From contig CATNEN010000033.1 in NCBI GenBank assembly GCA_950097015.1, forward strand, positions 1,550,001 to 1,614,000: a stretch of 64,000 nucleotides of DNA, given 5' to 3'. Below the pieces are notes generated by a model. That model was not told the DNA's origin. It made no database searches and saw only the letters and a program-made list of their open reading frames with translations. Source of the DNA: Macrostomum hystrix (taxonomy: Eukaryota; Platyhelminthes; Macrostomidae). The position numbers and the translations under genes are program-made. Shown here one piece after another: positions 46,194 to 57,107 of this stretch (position 1 is the stretch's first letter; every line of letters begins with the position of its first letter).

Positions 46194-47801
46194 ATTTAAC
46201 TACAGTTTTTACAGTCTTTCGAACAAATGAAGCTGAAAATAGTTTTGCGCTTTTTAATATACTACGCGCTAGTTAATAATACTATTGCATTTATGACATT
46301 AAATAATTCCTAGTAATTCCTAAAATATTCTAATTGTTATCTCAGTATCTGAAGTTCTTCTATCAGCTCTGACTTTTCGCAAGCCTTGAGGCTTTTAGTT
46401 TTTTTATTTTAGCTGCTTATAGTTTATATGATTTATGCTAGAAAACCGAAATGCTAAGAATAATAGAAAATTTGAGACATGGCAATACTTTTTTCTATTT
46501 TATGAAGTCAATAAAATTAGAGGTTTCGAAGAAAACTTTTACATTGTAGGGAGCTTACGAATGTTTTTATTTATTACTTTGTTACAAATACTTTAAAGCG
46601 TAAGATTTCTTCACTAAATGCTGCAGCACCCTACTAAATAAAAACATAAACTGCTTTTTCTACTGACTTTTTAGAATCTTATAATAATTAAACTAACTTC
46701 ATTCTTCATACCATGAAATTATCAAATATATAATTATATATTTAGTAATTAAAAAGACAATAAAGAACCCTGATAAAGTACAGCTGAAAGTTGTGGTAAA
46801 CAACTTTTTTTAGATCTTGATTGCCTTTTTGTAATAACATCCGTTGTAACTTTGCTATCTTGTATTTAAAAAATTGAACAGTGGAGCGCATGTTGAAAAG
46901 TCTTTAGCCGCAAAAAAGCAATCAATAAATATTTGTACTAGTAAATCACTTTTAGGAAAAAACTCTTGCCTTTTTATTTCGCACTTTTTTTGCACATTGT
47001 ATAATACATTGCTACAAAATTTTTATATAGTTTGGTTTTACTTTATAAGACTAAGCGTGCGCGTGAATATGGAATTCTTTATCATTCGCGCCCTGTACAC
47101 ATGAAAACTTATATTCGCTTTGTTTATTGTGCAGCTCTATTGCTATATTTGTGTATTTTTGGCATTCCCTCAATAATTGTGTAAGATTTTCAGTTAAAGT
47201 GTAATGCAAATAATATAAATAATATTAATAATATACTTTTAAATGCTTTTATCCTCCTTCAAAATAAGATCTGTCTGATGAAGAATAGACCTATACCTTG
47301 AGCATATCATTACATACTTTTAGCTACAGGCTCTTTATTAGGAGTATTAATGTTAGGATAGTTAGCATAGTTTCTGTTTCCTGCTCAAAATTATTTGAAC
47401 ACATTTAAAGGAATGCTTAATTACCTATTAATTGGAACCTAACCACCAATAGGCCAACATGATAGAAAGTACCTGGGCCCCCAGCAAGTCCAAATTTTGT
47501 GCCATGCATGAAACTAGCAACAATCTGTTTGAGACATACTTCAGGGAATTCATATGGTGCTAGGTCTTCTGCAAGCATCAGTTTGGCAATATATTGTATT
47601 GGATTAGGCCCCCCTACACATTATTATCCACTTATTTGACTTAATTGCCATGAATTGATTTGTGCTTTACTCTTTTGGCTAATAAGAGTTTTTAAGAGTG
47701 TTAAAATACCTTAATATAAATTTAGAGTGGGAATCCAAAACAGTGGAGTCTATGCCCTTTATTAATATAAATATAAAATGCTATATAATATTACACCATG
47801 A

Positions 47802-47863
47802 CTAGGGACATGGCGGCCGTGCCTCTAACTCTATGTCTAAGGACACGGCCGCCGTGTCCCTAG
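47802..47863. repeat. Inverted repeat: 20-bp GC-rich stem, 22-nt loop
   Basis: The left arm CTAGGGACATGGCGGCCGTG (47802-47821) pairs with CACGGCCGCCGTGTCCCTAG (47844-47863), the only flaw being one G-T pair. Diverged half-copies (CCATGGCGGCATG near 47889; CCTCCGTGTCCCC and AGGACACGGCTGCG near 48285-48316) lie within 500 bp. Confidence 0.85.
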
Positions 47864-50040
47864 CTACTGCGCTACTCTGTGCCTAGAGCCATGGCGGCAT
47901 GCTGCTAAGTATACTGCATACATGCATTATCATCAAGGGCTGCCTTAATTCCTTGGCTTACAGCCTTTTTACATGCAGTGGCAAAACTAGGATTTTGAAA
48001 AGGGGAGATAAATGGATTTGGGCGAAAATTGGAGAAGTGAAGAAACAGCCTATTTGACCAAAAGACTAACTCGGATCCAGGACACAGTATATACTTGTGA
48101 GTTTTAGTATATTGGAAAAGATTGATCAACACACTATTTGACCATCTTTATGGACACCAATGGCGACATTTGAGCTACCTACATACATGTATTGAATCAT
48201 GTTGCATTTAAAGCCCATTGTTCATAGACAACCGCCATGCCCCAGGCATGTGAATGGTAGATTACTAGGAACACAGCCTCCGTGTCCCCATACACAGAGC
48301 TAAGGACACGGCTGCGATAATATGAATATGTTCTATAAACTTTAATAGTTGTTTCAATGCTAAGATATAAGTCCTAAAACATTTTTTCTTTTTACTTTGT
48401 CTTTAGTAACAAGGCCTTGTTAATTATAATATAGTTTATTCTATTGAATAATTTAATATTCAATCTTTCAGTTCAAACAATTAAACTATGTACTTGAATA
48501 GGGGCTGCAGTGAGAAATTTAAAAAAAATCCATTTTTTTTGGTTTTCTTGTGTTACAGATCTTGCTTGTCTGAGTTAATAGACACCTCACTCATCAAAAT
48601 TGGTCAAGTAATAAAAAAGTTATAACAATTTTTGATCAACATTTTTGTTGCTTTTGTAATGTATTTTTCCCATAAGGGGCTGTGATCCAGATGACCAGAT
48701 AGATTTGACTAGAAAACAAAAAAATTGCAATAACTTATTTATTTTTTAAATGGATTTTAAAAATTTCAAAGCACATAGTTCATTTTTTAGTTATCTACGC
48801 TATGGAATATATATATCTTCTATTAACACTTAGTATTAAAGTATTAAATTTCAATTTTACATTGAATAGGATTACTATGCTGACAAGACATGTTTATTTG
48901 TTTACAATATAAAACTCTTTTGGCTTTAAAGAAGTGGCAAAGCCATACCTATTCCATAGCTTAACAAATAGATGGCGCATAGACATCAGTTTACTATTTA
49001 CAGTCAATTGAAAAAGCCATCTGAAATGCATAAAGGGGGTACATTAGAGAAACATGTTTCCAGGAGATTCCGCTAAAGGAAAATAAAAAGGTTTGAGTAT
49101 ATCATATTCTACATAAAATTCTATGTAAACTTTTAATGGGATACACTTGTAAAACACTATACCTAAACAATGATGAAAAAAGAAAAAGAAAATTTCAACC
49201 AAAAAAATTGCAAAGTAAAAAAACATTCTACTAAAAAGAATTGTTAATATAGATTTTGATATCCTATTTCTTAATTTTTAATTTGTTTATAATTTATATC
49301 AGTATGAATGCATTAGTCAAATTTTTAAGTTCTATGTAAGGTACTTTAAAAAAGGTAGCAAGCTTTAGCACCATATAACTTTTTGTTTTTGCACTAATTG
49401 TAGAGTATAAGCACTTCTTGTAAAGTTAATTTTATCTTCTTTCTATTGATTGTAGGCTTTATTTTCTAAACATAAAATTTATGTTCTTTTTTTCATTAGA
49501 ACATAGCATTGTTTTTTATTTTTTCTGTTTTTTTGCTCACTAGAGTCCCTAACTTGAACAATATTATAGAGCAATAAATACCAATATACATATGTTAGCA
49601 AACTAAACTTATAAAAAATGGAACTTGGTAAGGCCTAATTTGACTTACTTTCTGTATATAAAATAGATTGAATTTGGCCCTTCAACAAGTTTTTGAATTT
49701 GTCTAGGCAATAAAATAACACAATTTTTTGGGCAGCTAAAGTTTGTGTCCTGAAGTATGCTTTGTGAGACACCTAGCCTGGGGGTAGAGTGTATATGCTT
49801 GCATGCATGCTGGTGGGTTGTTTTATAGTTTTTGCTTTGGTACAAGTGTTTTGTTTTGTTATATCAAGTATATTTGTATGACCAATTACTTTATTTATTT
49901 ATAAGTTAATAGTGAGCAGGATGTATTGCATACCTGTCTACATTACCAAGCAGTTTATTTATAAAATCAAACTTTTATTCTAAATCCACCTACTGTAACG
50001 AAAGTAAATTTCTTAAATTGAATTGAATAAAAATTCCAAT

Positions 50041-50045
50041 TGCAG
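50041..50045 (+). promoter_or_regulatory. Possible 3' splice acceptor upstream of DDX47
   Basis: ATTCCAATTGCAG ends 17 nt before the ATG. It could be a trans-splice acceptor or the end of a 5'UTR intron; its pyrimidine tract is weak. Confidence 0.35.
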
Positions 50046-50062
50046 ACAGTCTCTTGGCAAAA

Positions 50063-53000
50063 ATGGCAGAAGAAACAAATGACAAACCGAAAGCTATTGA
50101 ATTAACAGAAGAGAAATTGACTTCATTTGCTGATTTGGTAAGTGACTTTTCTTTTAAATTGTTCTTATCTCCAGTGAATATAGCTTATTGCTTGATTTAA
50201 AACTAAGAAATCACATTGAATTCCTCTTCTACCTGTCAGGGTGTTAACGAGGCACTGTGTGAAGTGATCGCCAGCCTGCAGTGGCGCGCACCCACAGCCA
50301 TCCAGGTGGAGGCCATTCCTCTGGCGCTGGCTGGGCGCGATGTCATCGGCTTAGCTGAGACTGGCTCTGGCAAGACTGCCGCCTTCGCCCTGCCAATCAT
50401 TCAGGCCCTGCTGGAGGGCGAGGCGCATCCGAATTTCGCTTTGGTGCTGACACCAACAAGAGAGTTGGCCATTCAGATTCAGGAGCAGTTTCAGGTGAGG
50501 CCTAGGGTTACTGAGTCTTATATTGAACACTATTTAATTCCAATCATTCAGGTTCATAGTCCCTTTCGACCTATTTATGTTTTCCTTAAATTGAGTTTCT
50601 CTGCAGTCCTTTCTTAGTTTTTATCGCTCCGTTTTGGTCCTTCCACCCAAATCGTTCCTTGTCACTCCTTTAGAGCCATTAATCTACTCCGAATCGAAGC
50701 TCGCATCTCAACTGTTTCCAGGCCCTGGGCAAGCCACTTGGGGTTCGCACTATTTGCCTTGTTGGCGGCCTGCACAAAACCGACCAGGCCATTGTGCTGT
50801 CCAAGCGCCAGCATCACGTGATCATCGCTACTCCCGGCCGTCTGGCCGATCATCTGGCCGACACCAAAGGATTCGATTTGCGCCGACTGCGCTTCCTAGT
50901 ACTCGACGAAGCCGACCGGATTCTCAATATGGACTTTGAGGACTCGCTCAACAAGATTCTACAGGTTTGTGCTCCCCATTTTATTTGCTGTAGGGAGGTC
51001 GGTTGGCTGAGACTTGAGAGCAGACGGATGCTAGTCATTTCGTCAACTTTTTTTATGAATAACGATTAAAAACCTGGTCACTTATTGAACCGTGCAGTTA
51101 GCATAGGTTAGCGCATATACAATCAAAAGAATAAGCCTTACATACAATTTTAGGCATTGGCTCAGCGATGGCCAGACAATGACCCACTAATGCGTATGTA
51201 ATAGGCCTCTTTAAAACAAAGATAAAAAACAACCACATTTTTGTAACAGAATACAAAATTTCTTTATTTTTCCTAAGTCTTACTGAATTCAAATTCGTGC
51301 ACAACTCTAAATTGCTTCGGTACACATCCTTTTCTTATGACTCTTTATGTTTCAATTATCAACATTAGGATTATATTTTCATTCATTCCGTTATAACACA
51401 ACATTATATTATTCCATGTCAGTGGCTTTGACGCAATTCTTAGTTTTGGTCACTTTCGTATTGACGTTCACGAAGAGCTTGTAGCCCAGTGGTCAGAGCG
51501 TCGGACTCACAACTTGAAGGTCCGGGGCTCGATTCCCGACTCCACTGGAACCATTTGTGTCCTTAAACAAGATACTTAACTCTAAATTGCTTCAGCTCAC
51601 CCAGCTGTTAAATGGGTACCAGCATTAGCTGGGGTAATTGAGAGTGGGTGTGGCGTCCCCCCAGTCCATGGACTGAACACCCGTACGCAGCATTCAGAAG
51701 CGCCGCGCAAAAGCTGCGACTGTGCTGTCGGCTGCACATCTGACCCGATTGGGGCAGCTGTAATCAATTATTATTCTTAATATTATTATCACTTTTGTAA
51801 ACTAGTTAGAACTAAAAATAAAAACCATTGGAAACCTGCCATATCGGTAGAAGAACGAGAATGAGAAAGGACAGAACATGGGTTCATTACTAGCTTTGTA
51901 TACGTTGATCTCTTGTGACTTATAAAAATCTCCAAACCGGCCGTCCAATCAAAGGAGCTGCCCCGCGATCGCCGCACCTACCTATTCAGCGCCACCATGA
52001 CTAAGAAGGTAGCCAAGCTGCAGCGAGCCAGCCTCCGCGATCCAATCAAAGTTGAAGTCAGCGGCAAGTACAGCACAGTTGATAAGCTAGCCCAGTATTA
52101 TCTGTTCATACCGGCCAAGCTGAAGGATCACTACCTGGCCTACCTGCTGCACCAGCTGTCTGGCAGTACCATTGTGTTCACGCACACCAGACTGCAGGCC
52201 AGTCGGGTTGCCCTGTTACTCCGCGCTTTAGGCTTCTCAGCCGTCCCACTGCACGGCCAGATGGCTCAGAACAAGCGCATCGCCGCCCTGAACAAATTCC
52301 GCGCCAAAGACCGCGGCATTCTAGTCGCCACAGATGTGGCCAGCCGCGGCTTGGACATTCCTCACGTTGACAATGTGCTTAACTTTGACCTATCCAGCAA
52401 TGTGAAAGACTATGTGCACAGGGTTGGCCGCACCGCCCGCGCTGGCCGGCCAGGCATGTCGGTCACCTTCGTCACACAGTACGATGTCATGCTCTACATG
52501 GAGGTGGAGCGAGCCATCGGCAAGAAGCTGCCACTGTATGAGGTTAACCGAGATGAGGTTGTGAGGCTGGGGGACCAGGTTAGTGCTAGCGACAGTTTCT
52601 TTGCTGGTAAAATATATCCCTCCATTTTCCTCACTCCAACTGTTTACCTGCACCTGTCTACCTTCACCTGTCTACCTTCACCTGTCTACCTTCACCTGTC
52701 TACCATTCCCTGTCTACCTTCACCTGTCTACCTTTACCTGTCTACCTTCACCTGTCTACCTTCACCTGTATACCTTCACCTGTCTACCATTCCCTGTCTA
52801 CCTTCACCTGTCTACCTTTACCTGTCTACCTTCACCTGTCTACCTTCACCTGTCTACCTTCACCTGTCTACCATTCCCTGTCTACCTTCACCTGTCTACC
52901 TTCACCTGTCTACCTTCACCTGTCTACCTTCACCTGTCTACCTTTAACTAACCTCACCTGTCCTTCCTGTCCCGCTGCCCAGGTGAGCGAAGCCCAGCGC

Positions 53001-53240
53001 ATCGCCAAGATGGAGCTGCAGGATCTCATGAAGGGTCGCCAGGCAAAAAAGCGACGCGCAAACGGCGACGACGATGACGACGGCGAGGACGCGGCCGAGG
53101 CCGAGGATGCGGGCGCTGGCATGGACGAGCTGGAGGGCGGCACTGGCGGCCGGAAGAAGATCTTTGCCAAGCGGAAGACGCCACAGCAGCAGCAGCACCA
53201 GGGCAAACCGAAACACGCTAAGAAACGCCGAAAGAATTGA
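50063..53240 (+). CDS. DDX47: DDX47/Rrp3 DEAD-box RNA helicase, five exons, 484 aa
   Basis: Exons 50063-50137, 50240-50494, 50722-50964, 51955-52578 and 52983-53240 (all phase 0) sum to 1455 nt. The product is an ATP-dependent RNA helicase of the nucleolus for 18S rRNA maturation (yeast Rrp3). All helicase motifs are present: Q motif (F22, then PTAIQ 43-47), Walker A AETGSGKT (64-71), PTRELA (97-102), TPGR (147-150), DEAD (172-175), SAT (203-205), then [14 protein letters not shown] and [11 protein letters not shown] (from 346). [25 protein letters not shown] is strongly DDX47-like. The C-terminal tail is Lys/Arg-rich with an acidic run and a Gln cluster, likely nucleolar targeting. Human DDX47 is 455 aa. 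Start in strong context (AAAAATGG). Intron 3 carries a SINE, intron 4 a minisatellite. Exon 5 begins with GTGAGC right after its acceptor. Confidence 0.97.
51474..51790 (+). mobile_element. tRNA-derived SINE with conserved central domain, in DDX47 intron 3
   Basis: A tRNA-like head has box A (TAGCCCAGTGGTCAGAGCG) and box B (GGCTCGATTCC). A body follows with CAAGATACTTAACTCTAAATTGC, AAATGGGTACC, GAGAGTGGGTGTGGCG, TCCATGGACTGAACA and GCACATCTGACCCGATTGGGG, then an ATT-repeat tail. The body resembles widely shared SINE central domains of invertebrates. Fragments of the same family are at 13822-13923 and 45366-45450. Confidence 0.85.
52645..52950. repeat. 14-bp minisatellite (CTGTCTACCTTCAC), about 21 copies, DDX47 intron 4
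   Basis: Variants CTGTCTACCATTCC and CTGTCTACCTTTAC recur at regular intervals, giving a higher-order pattern. The array ends about 30 bp before the exon-5 acceptor, and its pyrimidine richness may strengthen that site. Confidence 0.93.
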
Positions 53241-53507
53241 TGAATGAGAATCAGGGAGCCGAATTTTTTTTTCGCGTTGCACAGCATTTGTGAATAGTAG
53301 TAAACTATTTCGATAACAATTTTAAGAATAACTATAAAGTTTGCGCTCTATTGATCCAGCATTTTGTTGTTTGCCTTGCGAATGAAATCATGTGTAATTT
53401 AATTTGCTTACTTTATTATTTTATAACTAAAAGTTTAGTTATAAAAGGCACTTATTACCTCTCGTCAAGTCATGATCAATCGGGTCGATTCCGCATAACA
53501 ATTCATT

Positions 53508-53850
53508 ACAGCCCATCAGGTCATTACATCCCATCAGGTCATTACATCCCATCAGGTCATTACATCCCATCAGGTCATTACATCCCATCAGGTCATTACA
53601 TCCCATCAGGTCATTACAGCCCATCAGGTCATTACAGCCCATCAGGTCATTACATCCCATCAGGTCATTACATCCCATCAGGTCATTACAGCCCATCAGG
53701 TCATTACAGCCCATCAGGTCATTACAGCCCATCAGGTCATTACAGCCCATCAGGTCATTACAGCCCATCAGGTCATTACATCCCATCAGGTCATTACATC
53801 CCATCAGGTCATTACATCCCATCAGGTCATTACAGCCCATCAGGTTTTAC
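53508..53850. repeat. 18-bp minisatellite, about 19 copies, between DDX47 and TCP1
   Basis: Unit CATTACATCCCATCAGGT, with a CAGCCC variant in runs. It ends 85 bp before the TCP1 start codon. Confidence 0.95.
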
Positions 53851-53917
53851 ATCCCAAATAGATCAATTAAGTCCATTAAGTGTTTAATGTCATACTAAAC
53901 AGGCATAATAGTACAGT

Positions 53918-53933
53918 GTTCTCACACCTTCAG
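53918..53933 (+). promoter_or_regulatory. Possible splice acceptor 2 nt before the TCP1 start
   Basis: GTTCTCACACCTTCAG is followed by CA and then the ATG at 53936. A good pyrimidine-rich 3' splice signal this close to the start suits trans-splicing of a spliced leader or a 5'UTR intron. Confidence 0.45.
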
Positions 53934-53935
53934 CA

Positions 53936-56080
53936 ATGGCTGGTAACGCGAACACCTCCAACCTGCTGATGGTATCCGGCGAGCGCCTGACAGGCGAGTC
54001 AGTTCGTCACCAGAATGTGGTGGCGGCCGCCTCTATCGCCAACATTGTGAAGACTAGCCTGGGTCCAGTCGGCCTAGACAAGATGCTAGTTGACGATGTC
54101 GGCGATGTCACTATCACCAACGACGGAGCCACTATCTTGAAGCTGCTGGAGGTGGAGCATCCGGCTGCCAAGATTCTGGTTGAGCTGGCTCAGCTGCAAG
54201 ACGAGGAGGTTGGCGATGGCACCACCAGCGTTGTGCTAATCGCGGCCGAGCTGCTGAAGAACGCCGAGGAGCTGATGTCGCTGAAGATCCACCCGACCAC
54301 CATCATCTCTGGCTATCGGTTGGCTTGTCGCGAAGCTGTCAAATTTATCAACGAGCGCCTTGTTATTAGCGTTGACGACCTGGCCAGGGATAACATCGTG
54401 AACGCCGCCAAGACTTCCATGAGCTCCAAGATCATCGGCTGCGATGCTGAGCTCTTTGCCGCCATGACTGTGGACGCCGCCATGGCTGTTCGAGTGGCCG
54501 ATGGCAAAGGCGGCTATCGATACCCAATCAAGGCTGTCAATGTGCTTAAGGTGAGATTTGCGAGTCGCTTTCTTTATTATATTTAAAATTCAACCTTCTC
54601 AAAATTGCGAAGTCGGTCACCCGATACTCGAAACAACGATCCAAACCCTCAAAGATCCTCAAATTGGGGAAGTCATCCGCCAAGATCCTCGAATTGGGGA
54701 AAGCCATCCGCCAAGATCCTCAAATTGAAAAGTACCAAAACACGCCCGACAATTTCGCATTCCACAAATCCACAGGCCCACGGAGGTTCCACCCGCGAGA
54801 GCGTGCTGATCAACGGCTACGCCCTGAACTGCACCGTCGGATCCGTCCAGATGCCGAAGAAGCTGACCAACGCTCGCATCGCCTGTCTGGATTTCAGCCT
54901 GCAGAAGTCCAAGATGAAGCTTGGCGTCCAGCTGGTAATTGAGACGCCTGAGCAGCTGGAGCTGATGCGCGCTCGCGAGTCGGACATGACCAAGGAGCGC
55001 ATCCAGAAGATCCTGGCTTCGGGAGCGAATGTCATCCTCACCACCGGCTCCATTGACGACCTATGCATGAAGTACTTCGTGGAGGCCGGCGCTATGGCTG
55101 TGCGCCGGTGCAAGAAGATCGACCTGAAGCGCATCGCCAAGGCCACCGGCGGCCAGTTCGTGGTCTCCATGACCAACCTGGAGGGCGAGGAGTCTTTCGA
55201 CTCCTCCCTGCTAGGCCAGGCCGATAGCGTCGCCCAGGAGCGAATCTCCGACGACGAGCTGATTGTGATTCGCGGCCCGAAGGCCCGCACCGCTGCCAGC
55301 ATTATGCTGCGCGGAGCCAACGATTTCTACTGTGACGAGATGGAGCGCAGCGTGCATGACGCCCTCTGCGTAGTCAAGCGGGTGCTGGAGGGCCGCCAGC
55401 TGGTGCCAGGTGGTGGTGCTGTCGAGGTCGCTCTTAACATCTACCTGGAGAACTACGCCACCTCCTTGGCCTCGCGTGAGCAGATGGCTATCGCCGAGTT
55501 TGCCAGGGCCCTGCTCTGCGTGCCCAAACAGCTGGCCGTTAACGCCGCTCAGGACTCCACCGAGCTGGTTGCCCAGCTGCGCGCTCGCCACAATGCCAGC
55601 CAGGTCAACAAGGAAAGCGCCGCCTACAAGTGGTGAGGAGCCTGTCTGACCAGCCCCAGCTACCTGACTCTCCTGTAGTGCTCACACTCTAACCCTCAGT
55701 ATTTTCCAATCCAGTCCTTGCTTTCCCTTGCCTGTCCTGTCCTGCTCTGTTTTATTTGATCCAGTTTTTGATCCGGATTTTCATGCCGATTGGTTGAACA
55801 TTTTGGGAGATACAGAAAAAATAGAAATGAGGGTGTTTGAAGCACCCCACCGTGTTCTTTCTACTGCTAACTGAATTCCTTCCCTCCCAACCCTGACAGG
55901 TACGGCCTGGACCTGCAGGAAGGCAAGGTGCGCGACAACAAAGAGGCCGGCGTCCTGGAGCCTGCCATCAGCAAGATCAAGAGCTTGAAGTTCGCCACTG
56001 AGGCGGCCATCACCATTCTGCGCATCGACGACCAGATCAAGCTGACACCGGACGCTCCGCAAGGTCGCGGCGGTCATTAA
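53936..56080 (+). CDS. TCP1: T-complex protein 1 subunit alpha (CCT1), three exons, 550 aa
   Basis: Exons 53936-54550, 54776-55632 and 55900-56080 sum to 1653 nt with phases 0 and 2. The product is one of eight paralogous subunits of the cytosolic TRiC/CCT chaperonin, which folds actin, tubulin and WD proteins using ATP. Group II chaperonin signatures are all present: [13 protein letters not shown] (41-53), the ATP-site motifs NDGAT (62-66) and GDGTT (93-97), MLRGAND and the VVPGGGA-type motif (LVPGGGAVE), with [13 protein letters not shown] near the end. VNVLK-AHG at the first junction and [12 protein letters not shown] and [12 protein letters not shown] identify the alpha subunit. Human TCP1 is 556 aa, so this is full length; the tail is short and ends GRGGH. 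Intron 1 holds three copies of a 30-bp repeat. Confidence 0.98.
54650..54740. repeat. 30-bp repeat, three copies, TCP1 intron 1
   Basis: AAGATCCTCAAATTGGGGAA followed by GTCATCCGCC, in three near-copies within a 225-bp intron; a small-scale example of the intronic array pattern. Confidence 0.8.
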
Positions 56081-57107
56081 GCGTCAGTTGGGCGATGAAA
56101 TGTCTGACGGACAAGAACTTACAATGTTCTCTCTTCTTCTCTCTGACTTGTTTTTTCTATTAAAAACTTTCCTAGAAACACAAAATTGTTGCTCTTTTTC
56201 TACTCAGACTCGGATACACAGACGCAAGCTAGCCCCAGCCTTCCCGCCCTATGTGCTTGTTACTCTCGACGCAGCGAAGCCGAAGTGTGTGTGTGTGTGT
56301 GTGTGTGTGTGGTCTGCCACGTTTTATTGCAGCTCCTAGCAGGAATGAGACACTGATTGATTGACTGCGCTCGAAATTTCATGATCAACTCAATTTTTTT
56401 ATTTAGTGAGTAAAATATTATTATTCCTTTGGAAACGTTACAGCCATAGCTTCTTATTTTCCAGGACACTTGTTATTTAAGCCAAGATCTCTTTGCCAGC
56501 CTAAGCATACCTAAGCAAGTTATTTGGGAAAAGTTTTGGTCTTCGCAGTGAAGCAACAGCTTATATGCCTGCCAATAAGGCGTGCATGTGCTTTCTTGAA
56601 ATTGTAGGCCACTTACTCTTGATTAGCAGCTTGCAATAATCGTAACAAATAAATAAACAGTTTTTCATCAGCGAGCCATGCACATCGGCTCCATGTGGAA
56701 CAAAATTATTTGCGCTTTCTTCAAATTGGATATTTTGTCAGCAATTGATTATCTCTAGAAACTAGAATCCTTATGGTGAATCAGGTGCCTGAGTTCGAAT
56801 CCGCGAATCCGAAGCCATGGAGAGAATGCTTAGGGTCTTGTCCTGCAATTTGAGCTTATGAGGACCAACCATGGATTTCTAAAATTCTTAATTGTCAATA
56901 GAATCAGTATCTGCTTATTCATTTCTGAATTATTGATATTACACAGTTTATTAATGGTCAATCAATACTCTGCAACCCAGTTTAAATTGAGCTGCGTGTT
57001 AGTAACAAACTGAAAACTAGTCAACTTATTGACTAGATTTCCCTCCGCAGCGCAAATAATAGAGAGCAGCCCGGATCGCACTACTAACTCAGTAGCAAAG
57101 TCAGAGC
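56081..57107. other. Intergenic DNA between TCP1 and GTF3C3
   Basis: Contains an ATTAAA polyadenylation-like signal at 56159-56164, 79 nt after the TCP1 stop, and a (GT)13 microsatellite at 56285-56310. The rest is unique AT-rich sequence, ending in an acceptor-like site at 57031-57050. Confidence 0.6.
57031..57050 (+). promoter_or_regulatory. Possible splice acceptor upstream of GTF3C3
   Basis: GACTAGATTTCCCTCCGCAG is a strong 3' splice signal ending 57 nt before the ATG at 57108, with a branch-like TTGACTAG just before it. Confidence 0.5.

Larger units (their letters stand above)
46194..50062. other. AT-rich intergenic DNA between divergent genes
   Basis: About 3.9 kb with no supported gene, RNA or array, separating the start of the coiled-coil gene (-) from DDX47 (+). 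Its base composition differs sharply from the flanking exons. A strong GC-rich hairpin at 47802-47863 is listed separately. Confidence 0.6.
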
